Positions 9,587-19,665 of a DNA stretch of 43,308 bases are shown piece by piece. Made by a program: the position numbers and the translations under genes. Under the pieces are notes generated by a model. The model saw nothing but the letters and a program-made list of their open reading frames with translations. It ran no database searches and was not told the DNA's origin. Source of the DNA: Alphaproteobacteria bacterium (GTDB lineage: Bacteria > Pseudomonadota > Alphaproteobacteria > Bin65); assembly GCA_022819985.1 (NCBI GenBank), contig JAJEGH010000010.1:1-43308 (forward strand), in the 5' to 3' direction. Within the stretch, counting starts at the first letter, position 1, and each line of letters starts with the position of its first letter.

Positions 9587-10681
9587 ATGACGACCCCGGA
9601 TGCCGGAAGCAGCGCGACGCCGACGCCGAAATCGGCGGTGCAGGCGCTGAACGACCGCGCGCGCAACATCCTGCGCCGGATCGTCGAGGCCTACATGACC
9701 TCCGGCGAGGCCGTCGGCTCGCGCACCCTGTCGCGCATGGAGGATATCGACCTGTCGCCGGCCACGATCCGCAACGTCATGGCGGATCTGGAGGATGCCG
9801 GCCTGCTCTATGCCCGGCACACCTCGGCCGGTCGCCTGCCGACCGACGCCGGCCTGCGCATGTTCGTCGACGGCCTGCTCGAAGTCGGCCGCCTGTCCGG
9901 GGACGAACGCGAGCGGATCGAGGCGCAATGCGCCGCCAACGGCCGCAGCGTCGACCAGGTGTTGCGCCAGGCCAGCCAGTCGCTCGCCGGCCTGTCCGAG
10001 CAGGTCGGGCTGGTGATCGCGCCGAAATCGGAAAGCGCGCTCCAGCACATCGAATTCGTCAGCCTCGGCCCCGGCCGCGCGCTCGTGGTCATGGTGCTGC
10101 GCGATGGTGCGGTCGAAAACCGGATCATCGACGTGCCGGTCGGCCTGCCGCCGTCCGCGCTGGTCGAGGCGTCGAACTATCTGACCGCACGGCTGGTCGG
10201 CAAGACGCTGAGCGAGGCGCAACGGTCGGTCACCGAGGAACTCGCTGCCGAGCGCGCCCGGCTCGACGCGCTCACCGGCGACCTCGTCGCGCGCGGGCTG
10301 GCGGTCTGGTCGGGCTCCGACGGGCCGCGGGCCGACCGGGGTGCGCTAATTGTCCGCGGCCAGTCCAAGCTCCTTGAAGACGTTGCGGCGATTGACGATC
10401 TGGAAAGGGTGCGGCGGCTGTTTTCGGCGCTGGAAAGGAAGGAAACCCTGCTCCGGCTGCTCGAACTGTCGAGCGAGGCGCAGGGCGTCCGGATCTTCAT
10501 CGGCGCGGAGAACGAGCTGTTCCGCAACGCCGGCTGCTCGCTGATCATCACGCCCTACAAGAATTCGGACGAGATGGTCGTCGGCGCGATCGGCGTCATC
10601 GGACCGACGCACATGAACTATGCCCGGATCATTCCGATGGTGGACTATACGGCAACCGTCGTCGGCCGGCTGATCGGCTAG
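9587..10681 (+). CDS. hrcA: Heat-inducible transcription repressor HrcA
   Basis: Represses class I heat-shock genes by binding CIRCE operators; its folding depends on GroEL, which couples repression to chaperone supply. The 364-residue protein has the N-terminal winged helix (NDRARNILRRIVEAYMTSGE, then SPATIRNVMADLEDAGLL and HTSAGRLPTDAGLRMFVDGL), a GAF-like dimerisation middle and the C-terminal block IITPYKNSDEMVGAIGVIGP in near-consensus form. It begins the hrcA-grpE pair; grpE starts 58 bases downstream. No CIRCE site is visible in this window, so its targets, usually groESL, should lie elsewhere. Confidence 0.97.
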   Translation: MTTPDAGSSATPTPKSAVQALNDRARNILRRIVEAYMTSGEAVGSRTLSRMEDIDLSPATIRNVMADLEDAGLLYARHTSAGRLPTDAGLRMFVDGLLEVGRLSGDERERIEAQCAANGRSVDQVLRQASQSLAGLSEQVGLVIAPKSESALQHIEFVSLGPGRALVVMVLRDGAVENRIIDVPVGLPPSALVEASNYLTARLVGKTLSEAQRSVTEELAAERARLDALTGDLVARGLAVWSGSDGPRADRGALIVRGQSKLLEDVAAIDDLERVRRLFSALERKETLLRLLELSSEAQGVRIFIGAENELFRNAGCSLIITPYKNSDEMVVGAIGVIGPTHMNYARIIPMVDYTATVVGRLIG

Positions 10682-10739
10682 GCCGGCGCGGACGCCAGCA
10701 CCTGGGAACCCCACGAACAGCACGACCGAGCTGCACGTC

Positions 10740-11624
10740 ATGACCGAGACCCCGCGCAAAACCGATCCCGGCGAGGAAACCCCGGCCGGGGACACCTCGG
10801 CCGGGAACGATGGCGGCGGACCCGCCGGCCCGGAGGACCCGCCGGCGACCGCATCCGAACCCGCCGCGCCGCCTGAAGCGGCCAACGACAGCGATGCGCC
10901 GGAGGCCCGCGCGCCGCAGGACGGCGATCCGGCCGGCGGCGGCGCGGAAACGGCCGGACCGGATTCGGATGAAGCGGACTCGGGCGAAGCGGACCCAGAC
11001 GGAACGGATCCGGCCGAAACCGGCGCTCCGGCGCTGACCGAAGAGCAGCAGCGCATCGTCGATCTGGAGATCGAGGTCGCGGAGCTGAAGGACCGCGCGC
11101 TGCGCGCCATGGCCGATGCCGACAACGCCCGCAAGCGCGCCGCCCGCGACGTGGCGGACAGCCGCAAATACGGTGCGACCGGACTTGCGCGGGACATCCT
11201 GACCGTCGCCGACAATCTCGGCCGCGCCCTCGAGGCGGTGCCGGACGTATCCCGCGAGGAGGACGAGAACCTGTTCAACCTGCGCGCCGGTGTGGACATG
11301 ACGCTCAAGGAGATGTTGCAGGCCCTGGAGCGGCACGGCGTGAAGAAGGTGACGCCGGAGACCGGCGAGCGCTTCGACCATCACCGGCACCAGGCGATGT
11401 TCGAGGTGCCGACCGGCGAGCTGGCGCCCGGCGCGGTCGCCCAGGTCGTGCAGGACGGCTACGTCATCCACGACCGGCTGCTCCGCCCCGCCCTGGTCGG
11501 CGTCGCCCGCAAACCGCCGGAAGAGGCGCCGCCGGAGCCGGAGGGCGGGGCCGAATCAGCGGCCGAAGCGCCGGAAGACGCCGGAACGCCCGAAGCAAGC
11601 GCCGGGGAAAGCGATGCGGCGTAG
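10740..11624 (+). CDS. grpE: Nucleotide exchange factor GrpE with long acidic tails
   Basis: Homodimeric ADP-release factor for DnaK. The 294-residue product is long for the family (about 200). The core runs from about residue 97 (LTEEQQRIVDLEIEVAELK, the long coiled-coil helix) through LARDILTVADNLGRALEAV to the beta-domain signature VAQVVQDGYVIHDRLLRPAL. It is preceded by roughly 95 residues rich in Pro, Gly, Ala, Asp and Glu, and followed by an acidic tail of about 40, both low-complexity and probably disordered. A weak stem (GGAGGG 11628-11633 with CCCTCC 11644-11649) follows the stop. Function by homology is secure; the role of the tails is unknown. Confidence 0.95.
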   Translation: MTETPRKTDPGEETPAGDTSAGNDGGGPAGPEDPPATASEPAAPPEAANDSDAPEARAPQDGDPAGGGAETAGPDSDEADSGEADPDGTDPAETGAPALTEEQQRIVDLEIEVAELKDRALRAMADADNARKRAARDVADSRKYGATGLARDILTVADNLGRALEAVPDVSREEDENLFNLRAGVDMTLKEMLQALERHGVKKVTPETGERFDHHRHQAMFEVPTGELAPGAVAQVVQDGYVIHDRLLRPALVGVARKPPEEAPPEPEGGAESAAEAPEDAGTPEASAGESDAA

Positions 11625-11832
11625 AGCGGAGGGGCGGGATTATCCCTCCTTGTCGCCGGCCTGTCGCCTTCCGCAACGCCCCCGAACCGTGCCGCGCCGG
11701 ACCTGATCCGGCGTCCAGAGCCGACCCGAAAGGCAGTAGCGTGTGTCTCTGGGCCTCGTATCGGGGTCCGGGGCGACATATTGACGGGTTCCAGGGTGCA
11801 AGGCCCCGGATCGCGGTCCCGGTTGCATCTCC

Positions 11833-12720
11833 TCACCGCACCCCCAACATCTCCGCCCTGTCGTCGTGCGCGGCGTGGGCGGCTTTCGTCCGGTTGCGGT
11901 CGGCGACGGCGTAGCAGTAGGCGCAGCCGTGGGGGCAGGTGTCGTAGGCGCCGATATCGCGCGACGCGGCGCACAGGCAGCCCGGCCGGTTGCCCTTTAC
12001 TGGTGCGGCGATCGGCCGGCCCGCAACCTCGCCGAGGCGGCCGGCGTCGATGCAGCGCGCCGGCGCGGCGATGTCCGCCACCCGTTCGGCGAGTGCCGGC
12101 TGCGTGCACAGGGTGAGCGCCATGCCGGCGTCGCTGGCGACCGCGGCCAGGTCGCGCACGAGCGCGGCCTTCTCATCCACGTCCGGCAGCCGCCATTCGA
12201 GCCCGCCGGCCGCCGCGAGCCGGTCCAGGCTGCGCCGCGTCTTGCGGTAGGGCTCGACGAAGGAGACGACCGCCTCGTCGACCTGGCCGCGCAGCATCCC
12301 GGCGAGGCGGGCGAACGTCGCGCGGTGCCAGTCCGGGCCGGTCGCCGAAGACAGCAGGATCGGATCGTAGCGCCAGACCGCGGCGCGCGGCCCGCAGCGC
12401 CGGGCGATCTCTCCAATCTGGGTTGCGGCGTCCTCCGCGCGGATCGTCGAGGGTTCGAGCAGCCGCGGATAGCCGGTGACGGTGTAGTGCACGACGAAGG
12501 GCCAGCCGTGCGCTTCGACCGGGCCGAGGCGGTCGATCAGCGGTGCGAAATTGCGCGTCCAGAAGACGATGCCGGAGACATCCTCCGGCCGCAGCGAGAC
12601 CCGCACGACGCCACCGCCGAACGGATTGCGGAACCGCGCCTCCCCGGCCGCGACCCGGCCGAGGAACCAGTCGGCGTAGAAGGCCGGAATATCCGTGCGG
12701 TAGGAGGCGGAGACGATCAC
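11833..12720 (-). CDS. DUF1848 protein with C-terminal CX3CX2C cysteine motif
   Basis: A 295-residue protein of family DUF1848, function unknown. The start MIVSASYRTDIPAFYADWF, the VFWTRNFAPL block (52-61) and VHYTVTGYPRLLEP are characteristic. The C-terminal segment holds five clustered cysteines: C248, C250, C262, C266, C269, the last three as CPHGCAYC. That CX3CX2C spacing is what radical SAM enzymes use for a 4Fe-4S cluster, though here it is C-terminal instead of N-terminal, so Fe-S binding is an inference. The gene interrupts the heat-shock locus on the opposite strand. A LexA-like direct repeat with an embedded TATAAT on this strand lies 131-145 bases upstream of the ATG. Confidence 0.85.
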   Translation of the reverse strand: MIVSASYRTDIPAFYADWFLGRVAAGEARFRNPFGGGVVRVSLRPEDVSGIVFWTRNFAPLIDRLGPVEAHGWPFVVHYTVTGYPRLLEPSTIRAEDAATQIGEIARRCGPRAAVWRYDPILLSSATGPDWHRATFARLAGMLRGQVDEAVVSFVEPYRKTRRSLDRLAAAGGLEWRLPDVDEKAALVRDLAAVASDAGMALTLCTQPALAERVADIAAPARCIDAGRLGEVAGRPIAAPVKGNRPGCLCAASRDIGAYDTCPHGCAYCYAVADRNRTKAAHAAHDDRAEMLGVR

Positions 12721-12834
12721 GGTGGCAGGCTAGCGCGATCCTTTCGCCGCTGTCACGGGCCGGCCTTCTGCGTTCCGGTTCTCTCCGCCATTCCGGCCGA
12801 TGCCCGGAATGGCGCCGACGCCGGAGAAAATCGC

Positions 12835-12862
12835 TTGACTCTCCGTGAAAGAACATTATATG
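12835..12862 (+). promoter_or_regulatory. Candidate promoter overlapped by the LexA-like repeat
   Basis: TTGACT (12835-12840), 16 bases, TATATG (12857-12862). Rightward transcription would begin near 12869, but dnaK is more than 500 bases away. On the opposite strand the same bases give a perfect TATAAT (12861 to 12856) without a recognisable -35, which could serve the DUF1848 gene. Confidence 0.4.
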
Positions 12863-12865
12863 AAC
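12851..12865. promoter_or_regulatory. LexA-type SOS box, GAAC-N7-GAAC
   Basis: GAAC (12851-12854), ATTATAT, GAAC (12862-12865); on the other strand GTTC-N7-GTTC. This direct repeat is the known LexA recognition motif of alphaproteobacteria. It overlaps the -10 element on both strands, the position expected for repression. No classic SOS gene (recA, lexA, imuA, uvrA) is adjacent; the nearest start is DUF1848. Confidence 0.5.
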
Positions 12866-12954
12866 AAAAATCCTCCCGCGCCGGCCCGCCCGGCGTCCGC
12901 TCCGTTACATCCGTTCCGCGGGCCGCGGCACCCCCATCCTGCAAAAAAACACTG

Positions 12955-12974
12955 TAGATAGACCGGTCTGTCTA
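12955..12974. promoter_or_regulatory. TetR-type operator palindrome, copy A
   Basis: TAGATAGACCGGTCTGTCTA is a 20-bp palindrome with one mismatched pair around a perfect AGACCGGTCT centre. It is preceded by GCAAAAAAA and recurs in inverted orientation at 39296-39315. Form and size fit a TetR/AcrR-family operator, but no such regulator is in the window. Confidence 0.5.
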
Positions 12975-13270
12975 ATTTGGTAATGCCTTGAAAAACAAGA
13001 CAACACAATTTGAACGGACAGCCAAAAATAAGAATAAAATCCATTTTGCCGATCCCGCCCTTCATCTGCCCGGGGCTCCGGCCGGAATGGCGGGGACGGG
13101 TGCGCCCGGTCGATATGAGTCGATACGGCGGGCGAAGAGGCGCGGGCCGCCCCGTTGCGCCGCCGCATCGCCCCGCCGCATCGCCCCCGCCGGGCGGTTT
13201 TGTCCGCATTTGCAGCGTCTTGCGGCGCCCGCGACCGCTCCCTATATGCAGCAGCGAAGCGGGGGAAGCC

Positions 13271-13305
13271 CCGCAATTCTTGAAATTGCGGCCGGCGCGC
13301 CGGCC
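13271..13305 (+). promoter_or_regulatory. Two abutting perfect hairpins upstream of dnaK
   Basis: CCGCAATT-CTTGA-AATTGCGG (13271-13291, 8-bp arms) is followed, sharing two bases, by the 16-bp perfect palindrome GGCCGGCGCGCCGGCC (13290-13305). CTTGAAA (13279-13285) in the first loop resembles a heat-shock sigma-32 -35 element, but no convincing -10 follows. There is no T-run, so a simple terminator is unlikely. It could be leader RNA structure or a protein-binding site. Confidence 0.5.
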
Positions 13306-13385
13306 CGGTAACGGTCGAACGGGGGTCTCGCGCCGGCGCCTGAAAGGGCCTGTGCGGACCTGCTGGCACAGGAGAGAATGCGGCC

Positions 13386-15338
<1,953 letters not shown>

Positions 15339-15431
15339 CGGCCGCCCCCATGCCCGCCGGCTGCGTCGAAAGGCCGGCGAATGGCGACCGGAGTCGCGCA
15401 ATTTCCCGGAACCCGATAACAGGGAGTTTTA

Positions 15432-15569
15432 CCCCTCTTAAGAGGGGGAAGTCCCGGAGCGTAGCGAAGGGGATGGGAGTGTCGTCCGATCCACTCCAGC
15501 CGCTGCATCGCAATGCAGGCCTTTCTGCATTTCACCCCCACCTGACCTCCCCCTCTGAAGAGGGGGAGG
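15432..15569. repeat. Palindrome-bounded repeat element between dnaK and dnaJ
   Basis: Bounded on the left by a 16-bp perfect palindrome CCCCTCTTAAGAGGGG (15432-15447) and on the right by a stem with 11-bp arms CCTCCCCCTCT/AGAGGGGGAGG and a GA loop (15546-15569). The interior includes GGAGCGTAGCGAAGGGGA. The layout resembles a BIME-like pair of palindromic units. Either stem could weaken read-through from dnaK to dnaJ or stabilise the dnaK transcript end. Confidence 0.7.
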
Positions 15570-15598
15570 ACTCATGCGCTTGACGGGCGGGATCGGCG

Positions 15599-16753
15599 AT
15601 GGCGCAGCGGGACTATTACGATGTGCTCGGCGTCGGCCGCGATGCGGACGAGGCGCAGATCAAGTCCGCCTTCCGCAAGAAGGCGATGCAGTACCACCCC
15701 GACCGCAATCCGGGGGACGGCGAGGCGGAGCGCAGTTTCAAGCAGGTCAACGAGGCCTATGAAATCCTGAAAGACGCCGAAAAGCGCGCGGCCTACGACC
15801 GCTTCGGCCATGCCGCCTTCGAGCAGGGCGGCGGGCCGGGGCAGGGCGGCTTCGGCCCCGGCGGCTTCGAGTTCAATTTCGGCGGCGGCAGCTTCGGCGA
15901 CATTTTCGAAGACATTTTCGGCGACATCTCCGGCATGAACCAGGGCGGTCGCCGGCGCCAGCCGTCCCGCGGCCAGGACCTGCGCTACAATATGGAAGTC
16001 AGCCTGGAAGACGCCTTTACCGGCAGGCAGACGACGATCCGCGTGCCCAGCGCCGACGAGTGCACGGCGTGCGGCGGCACCGGCTCGGAGGGCGGCGCCG
16101 CCAAGGTGACGTGCAGCTATTGCGGCGGCCGCGGCCGGGTGCGCGCGAGCCAGGGCTTCTTCACGGTCGAGCGTACCTGCCCCCAGTGCCAGGGCGAGGG
16201 CGAGGTCATCGAGAATCCCTGCCGGGTGTGCAACGGCACCGGCCAGGTGCGGCGCGAGAAGACGCTGTCGGTCAACATTCCCGCCGGCGTCGACGACGGC
16301 ACCCGGATCCGCCTCGCCGGCGAGGGCGAGCCCGGCATGCGCGGCGCGCCGGCGGGCGACCTGTACATTTTCGTGTCGGTTGCGCCGCACGACGTGTTCC
16401 ATCGCGACGGCGCGAACATCTATTGCCAGGTGCCGCTACCCATGACGACGGCGGCGCTCGGCGGCACGCTGGAGGTGCCGACGGTCGAGGGCATGCGCGC
16501 CCGGGTCACCATCCCGGAAGGCGCCCAGAGCGGCGACCAGTTCCGATTGCGCGGCAAGGGCATGTCGCAGCTCCGCTCGCGGGCGCGCGGCGACATGTAC
16601 ATCGAGATCGAGGTCGAGACGCCGCGCAACCTGAGCGCCGGGCAACGCGAGATCCTGGAACGGTTCCGAGAGGCCGGCGGCGACGGCAACAGCCCGAAAT
16701 CCGCCGATTTCTTCGAGCGGGTGAAGACTCTCTGGGAGGGGCTGAAAAACTGA
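15599..16753 (+). CDS. dnaJ: Chaperone protein DnaJ (Hsp40)
   Basis: Co-chaperone that delivers clients to DnaK and stimulates its ATPase. The 384-residue class I layout is complete: J domain (2-70) with HPD at 33-35, a Gly/Phe-rich linker ([20 protein letters not shown]), the zinc-binding domain with four CxxCxGxG units ([32 protein letters not shown]) and the C-terminal substrate domain ending [12 protein letters not shown]. The ATG at 15599 is in the usual place. It follows dnaK beyond a palindromic repeat; the dapB gene often found next in alphaproteobacteria is absent and an acyl-CoA synthetase follows. Confidence 0.98.
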   Translation: MAQRDYYDVLGVGRDADEAQIKSAFRKKAMQYHPDRNPGDGEAERSFKQVNEAYEILKDAEKRAAYDRFGHAAFEQGGGPGQGGFGPGGFEFNFGGGSFGDIFEDIFGDISGMNQGGRRRQPSRGQDLRYNMEVSLEDAFTGRQTTIRVPSADECTACGGTGSEGGAAKVTCSYCGGRGRVRASQGFFTVERTCPQCQGEGEVIENPCRVCNGTGQVRREKTLSVNIPAGVDDGTRIRLAGEGEPGMRGAPAGDLYIFVSVAPHDVFHRDGANIYCQVPLPMTTAALGGTLEVPTVEGMRARVTIPEGAQSGDQFRLRGKGMSQLRSRARGDMYIEIEVETPRNLSAGQREILERFREAGGDGNSPKSADFFERVKTLWEGLKN

Positions 16754-16879
16754 GCGCCGCTCGCGGTCGATCGCCCCGGGCCGCCCCCTGCCCAGCGGAC
16801 TCTTGCGCATCGCGGTGGCAAGGGGCAAGAACGGGCGGTCCCGTCAGGGAAGACCGTTTTCGGAGGGACGGGCTCGCCG

Positions 16880-18466
16880 ATGCTGACCATGTCATCCGCG
16901 CTGGACCGCTGCCGGCGCTACTATGCCGACCGGCCCGCGGTGATCGACCGGGAGGGGCGCTGGACCTGGGCCGAACATCTGGACCGGGTGGCGCGGCTGG
17001 CCGGCGGGCTGCAGGCGCTGGGCGTCGGGCGCGGCGACGCCTTCGCAACGCTCTCGCGCAACACCTTCCGCAATTTCGAATTGCTGCACGCCGGCTACTG
17101 GATGGGCGCGGCGCCGGCGCCGGTCAATATCCGCCTGGCCCCGCCCGAAATCGCCTACATCCTGGATAATGCCGGGGCGGAGGTCGTCGCGGTCGACGCG
17201 CCGTTTCTCGGCCTGCTGGAGCACGAGGCGCTGGCCCGCTGGCGCGACCGGGCGATCGGCGTGATCGGACCGGGCGATGAGACGGACACCGATGCCGTGC
17301 GGCCGGAGCACGATTACGAAAGCCTGATCGCCGGGACGAACCCGACCGGGCTGCACGAAGCGCAGGAAGACGACACCGCCATCCTGTTCTACACCGGCGG
17401 CACAACCGGCCGCTCGAAGGGCGTGCCGCTCAGCCATCGCAACGCCGTCGCGAACGGCATGCAGGTCGGCCACACGGTCGGCGTCTTTTCCGACGACGTG
17501 TATCTGCATGTCGCGCCGATGTTCCATTCGGCCGACCTGCTCGGCACCGGTTTCACCCTGATGGGCAGCGGCCATGCCTTCCTGCCGGCTTTCACGCCCG
17601 CCGACCTTCTGGGCGCGATCCAGGACCGGGGCGTCACGTGGACCATGCTGGCGCCGACCATGATCATCCTGACGCTGCAGCAGGAGAATTTGTCCCGATA
17701 CGATCTCTCCAGCCTGCGCGCCTTTCTCTACGGCAGCGCGCCGATGGCGGCCGAATGGGTCGAGCGGACGCTGAAAGCCTTCGACGGCGTCGAACTGATC
17801 CAGGGCTACGGGCTCACCGAGACCTCGCCGATCCTGACGCTGATGTCCCACCGCGAGCATGTCGAGGCGATCGAAAGCGGCAACCGCGGGCGGCTCAAGG
17901 CGGCGGGCCGGCCGATCATCGGCGTCGATATGCGGATCGTCGGCCCGGACGGGCGGGAGGTGCCGAACGGCGAGTCCGGCGAGGTCGTCGTGCGCGCGCC
18001 CAACGTGACGGCGGGCTATCTCAACCTGCCGGAGGAGAACGCCCGGGCCTTCCGCGACGGCTGGTTCCACACCGGCGATGTCGGCCGCATGGACGACGAC
18101 GGCTTCATGTACCTGGTCGACCGCAAGAAGGACATGATCATCACCGGCGGCGAGAATGTCTATTCGCTCGAGGTCGAGGCCGCGCTCTACCAGCATCCGG
18201 CGGTCGGCGAATGTGCCGTGATCGGGATTCCGGACAGCAAATTCGGCGAAGCTCTGTTCGCCGCCGTCGTGCCCCAGCCGGGGCAAACTGTTAGCGCCGA
18301 CGAACTGGTCGCCCATTGCCGGGAGCGCATCGGCGGTTACAAGATTCCGCGCCAGTACGCCTTCCTGCCCGAGCTGCCGAAGAGCGCGATGGGCAAGATT
18401 CTCAAGACCGCCCTGCGCGAGACCTACAGCGATCCCGCGGCCGAGCGGGAGACCGTGGCGCGATAG
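16880..18466 (+). CDS. AMP-binding acyl-CoA synthetase
   Basis: A 528-residue ANL-superfamily ligase that activates a carboxylic acid with ATP to the acyl-AMP and then the CoA thioester. Seen: the P-loop FYTGGTTGRSKGVPLSHRN (about 170-188), GYGLTETSP (about 309), GWFHTGDVGRMDDDGF, the hinge region LVDRKKDMIITGGENVYSLE (about 411) and the catalytic lysine in KSAMGKILKT (about 500). Length and motifs suit the medium/long-chain fatty-acyl or aryl-CoA ligase group; the substrate cannot be read from sequence. Located 126 bases after dnaJ and 100 bases before a gentisate-dioxygenase-like gene on the same strand, so a catabolic role is plausible. Confidence 0.9.
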   Translation: MLTMSSALDRCRRYYADRPAVIDREGRWTWAEHLDRVARLAGGLQALGVGRGDAFATLSRNTFRNFELLHAGYWMGAAPAPVNIRLAPPEIAYILDNAGAEVVAVDAPFLGLLEHEALARWRDRAIGVIGPGDETDTDAVRPEHDYESLIAGTNPTGLHEAQEDDTAILFYTGGTTGRSKGVPLSHRNAVANGMQVGHTVGVFSDDVYLHVAPMFHSADLLGTGFTLMGSGHAFLPAFTPADLLGAIQDRGVTWTMLAPTMIILTLQQENLSRYDLSSLRAFLYGSAPMAAEWVERTLKAFDGVELIQGYGLTETSPILTLMSHREHVEAIESGNRGRLKAAGRPIIGVDMRIVGPDGREVPNGESGEVVVRAPNVTAGYLNLPEENARAFRDGWFHTGDVGRMDDDGFMYLVDRKKDMIITGGENVYSLEVEAALYQHPAVGECAVIGIPDSKFGEALFAAVVPQPGQTVSADELVAHCRERIGGYKIPRQYAFLPELPKSAMGKILKTALRETYSDPAAERETVAR

Positions 18467-18566
18467 TGGCCAGCCGCCGGGCAAGAGCCCTGCGCACTTC
18501 TCAATTCAAACGCAGCGGAACGGCTGTTATCCTGCGCCGGACGCCATTCAACCCCAGAGGCCGCCA

Positions 18567-19649
18567 ATGGAAGCGCCGCAAATCTCTCCCGCCGAGCAGG
18601 AGGCCCGGCAAGACTTTTACAACACGATCGACCGGCAGAGCCTGACGCCGCTGTGGGAGGTGCTGGCCGGCCTCGTGACCAAAGAGCCGGTCAGCCAGGC
18701 GAAACCGCATCTGTGGAAATTCGCCGAAGTGCGGCCCCATGTGCTGAAGGCCGGCAGCCTGATCACCGCCGAGGAGGCCGAGCGCCGGGTTCTGATCCTG
18801 GAGAATCCGGGGCTGCGCGGCGAATCGCGGATCACCCAGTCGCTCTATGCCGGCCTGCAACTCATCCTGCCCGGCGAGATCGCACCGGCGCACCGGCACA
18901 CCGCCTCGGCCCTGCGCTTCATCGTCGAGGGCAGCGGCGCCTATACCGCCGTGGACGGCGAGAAGACCATTATGGAGGAGGGCGATTTCGTCATCACGCC
19001 GCCCTGGGCCTGGCACGACCACGGCAACGACAGCGACCGGCCGATGATCTGGCTCGACGGGCTGGACGTGCCGATGGTCAACAGCTTCGACACGTCGTTC
19101 GCCGAAAACCTGGCGGAGGACGAACAGCAGCTTTCCCGGCCGACCGACTGGTCGCCGGACCACTATTCCCACAACCTGCTGCCGGTCGGCTACGAAAACG
19201 CGAAGAACTATTCGCCGATCTTCAACTATCCCTACGCCCGGACGCGCGAGACCCTGTACCGGATGGCAAAGTACGAGGAATGGGATCCGTGCCACGGCCT
19301 GAAGCTGCAATACACCAACCCGGTCGATGGCGGCTACGCCATGCCGACCATCGCCACCTTCATGCAGCTTCTGCCCAACGGCACGACGACGACGCCCTAC
19401 CGCTCGACCGACGGCATGGTCTATTCGCCGGTCGAGGGCACGGGCCGCACGGTCGTGCGCACGCCGGCTGGCGATGTCCCCCTGGCCTGGGAGCCGAAGG
19501 ACGTGTTCATCGTGCCGAGCTGGATGCCCCACCATCACGAATGCGACGGCGAGGCCGTGCTGTTCAGCTTTTCCGACCGGGCGGCCCAGCGCAAACTCGG
19601 CATCTGGCGCGAGCAGCGCGGCAACGGCCCGGTTTCCGGACCGCATTGA
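18567..19649 (+). CDS. Gentisate 1,2-dioxygenase-like bicupin
   Basis: Family enzymes open the ring of gentisate (2,5-dihydroxybenzoate) to maleylpyruvate with Fe(II) and O2. The 360-residue protein has two cupin domains. The N-terminal one carries the iron ligands AHRHTAS (H109, H111) and WAWHDHGND (H150/H152). The second, near VFIVPSWMPHHHECDG, also keeps histidines. Length (family about 340-380) and the start LWEVLAGLVTKEP fit. The companion maleylpyruvate isomerase and fumarylpyruvate hydrolase genes are not next to it, so 1-hydroxy-2-naphthoate or salicylate-type dioxygenase activity remains possible. ATG 18567 begins MEAPQISPAEQ; the next gene starts 16 bases after the stop. Confidence 0.85.
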   Translation: MEAPQISPAEQEARQDFYNTIDRQSLTPLWEVLAGLVTKEPVSQAKPHLWKFAEVRPHVLKAGSLITAEEAERRVLILENPGLRGESRITQSLYAGLQLILPGEIAPAHRHTASALRFIVEGSGAYTAVDGEKTIMEEGDFVITPPWAWHDHGNDSDRPMIWLDGLDVPMVNSFDTSFAENLAEDEQQLSRPTDWSPDHYSHNLLPVGYENAKNYSPIFNYPYARTRETLYRMAKYEEWDPCHGLKLQYTNPVDGGYAMPTIATFMQLLPNGTTTTPYRSTDGMVYSPVEGTGRTVVRTPAGDVPLAWEPKDVFIVPSWMPHHHECDGEAVLFSFSDRAAQRKLGIWREQRGNGPVSGPH

Positions 19650-19665
19650 GGCGCAGGGCGGACCC

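Larger units (their letters stand above)
12721..13385. other. 665-bp gene-free regulatory gap ahead of dnaK
   Basis: No convincing gene. The stretch 12835-13050 is clearly richer in A+T than the surroundings and contains the promoter-like site, LexA-like repeat and TetR-type palindrome listed separately; 13271-13305 holds two hairpins. A 33-codon frame from ATG 12860 overlaps the predicted -10 element and is not credible as a gene. dnaK is preceded by GGAGAG (13373-13378), a good ribosome site. Confidence 0.6.

Noticed and set aside
12860..12961. 33-codon frame beginning MNKNPPAPARPAS
   Set aside because: Its ATG lies in the predicted -10 element, so it could not be in that transcript; no ribosome site and no similarity.
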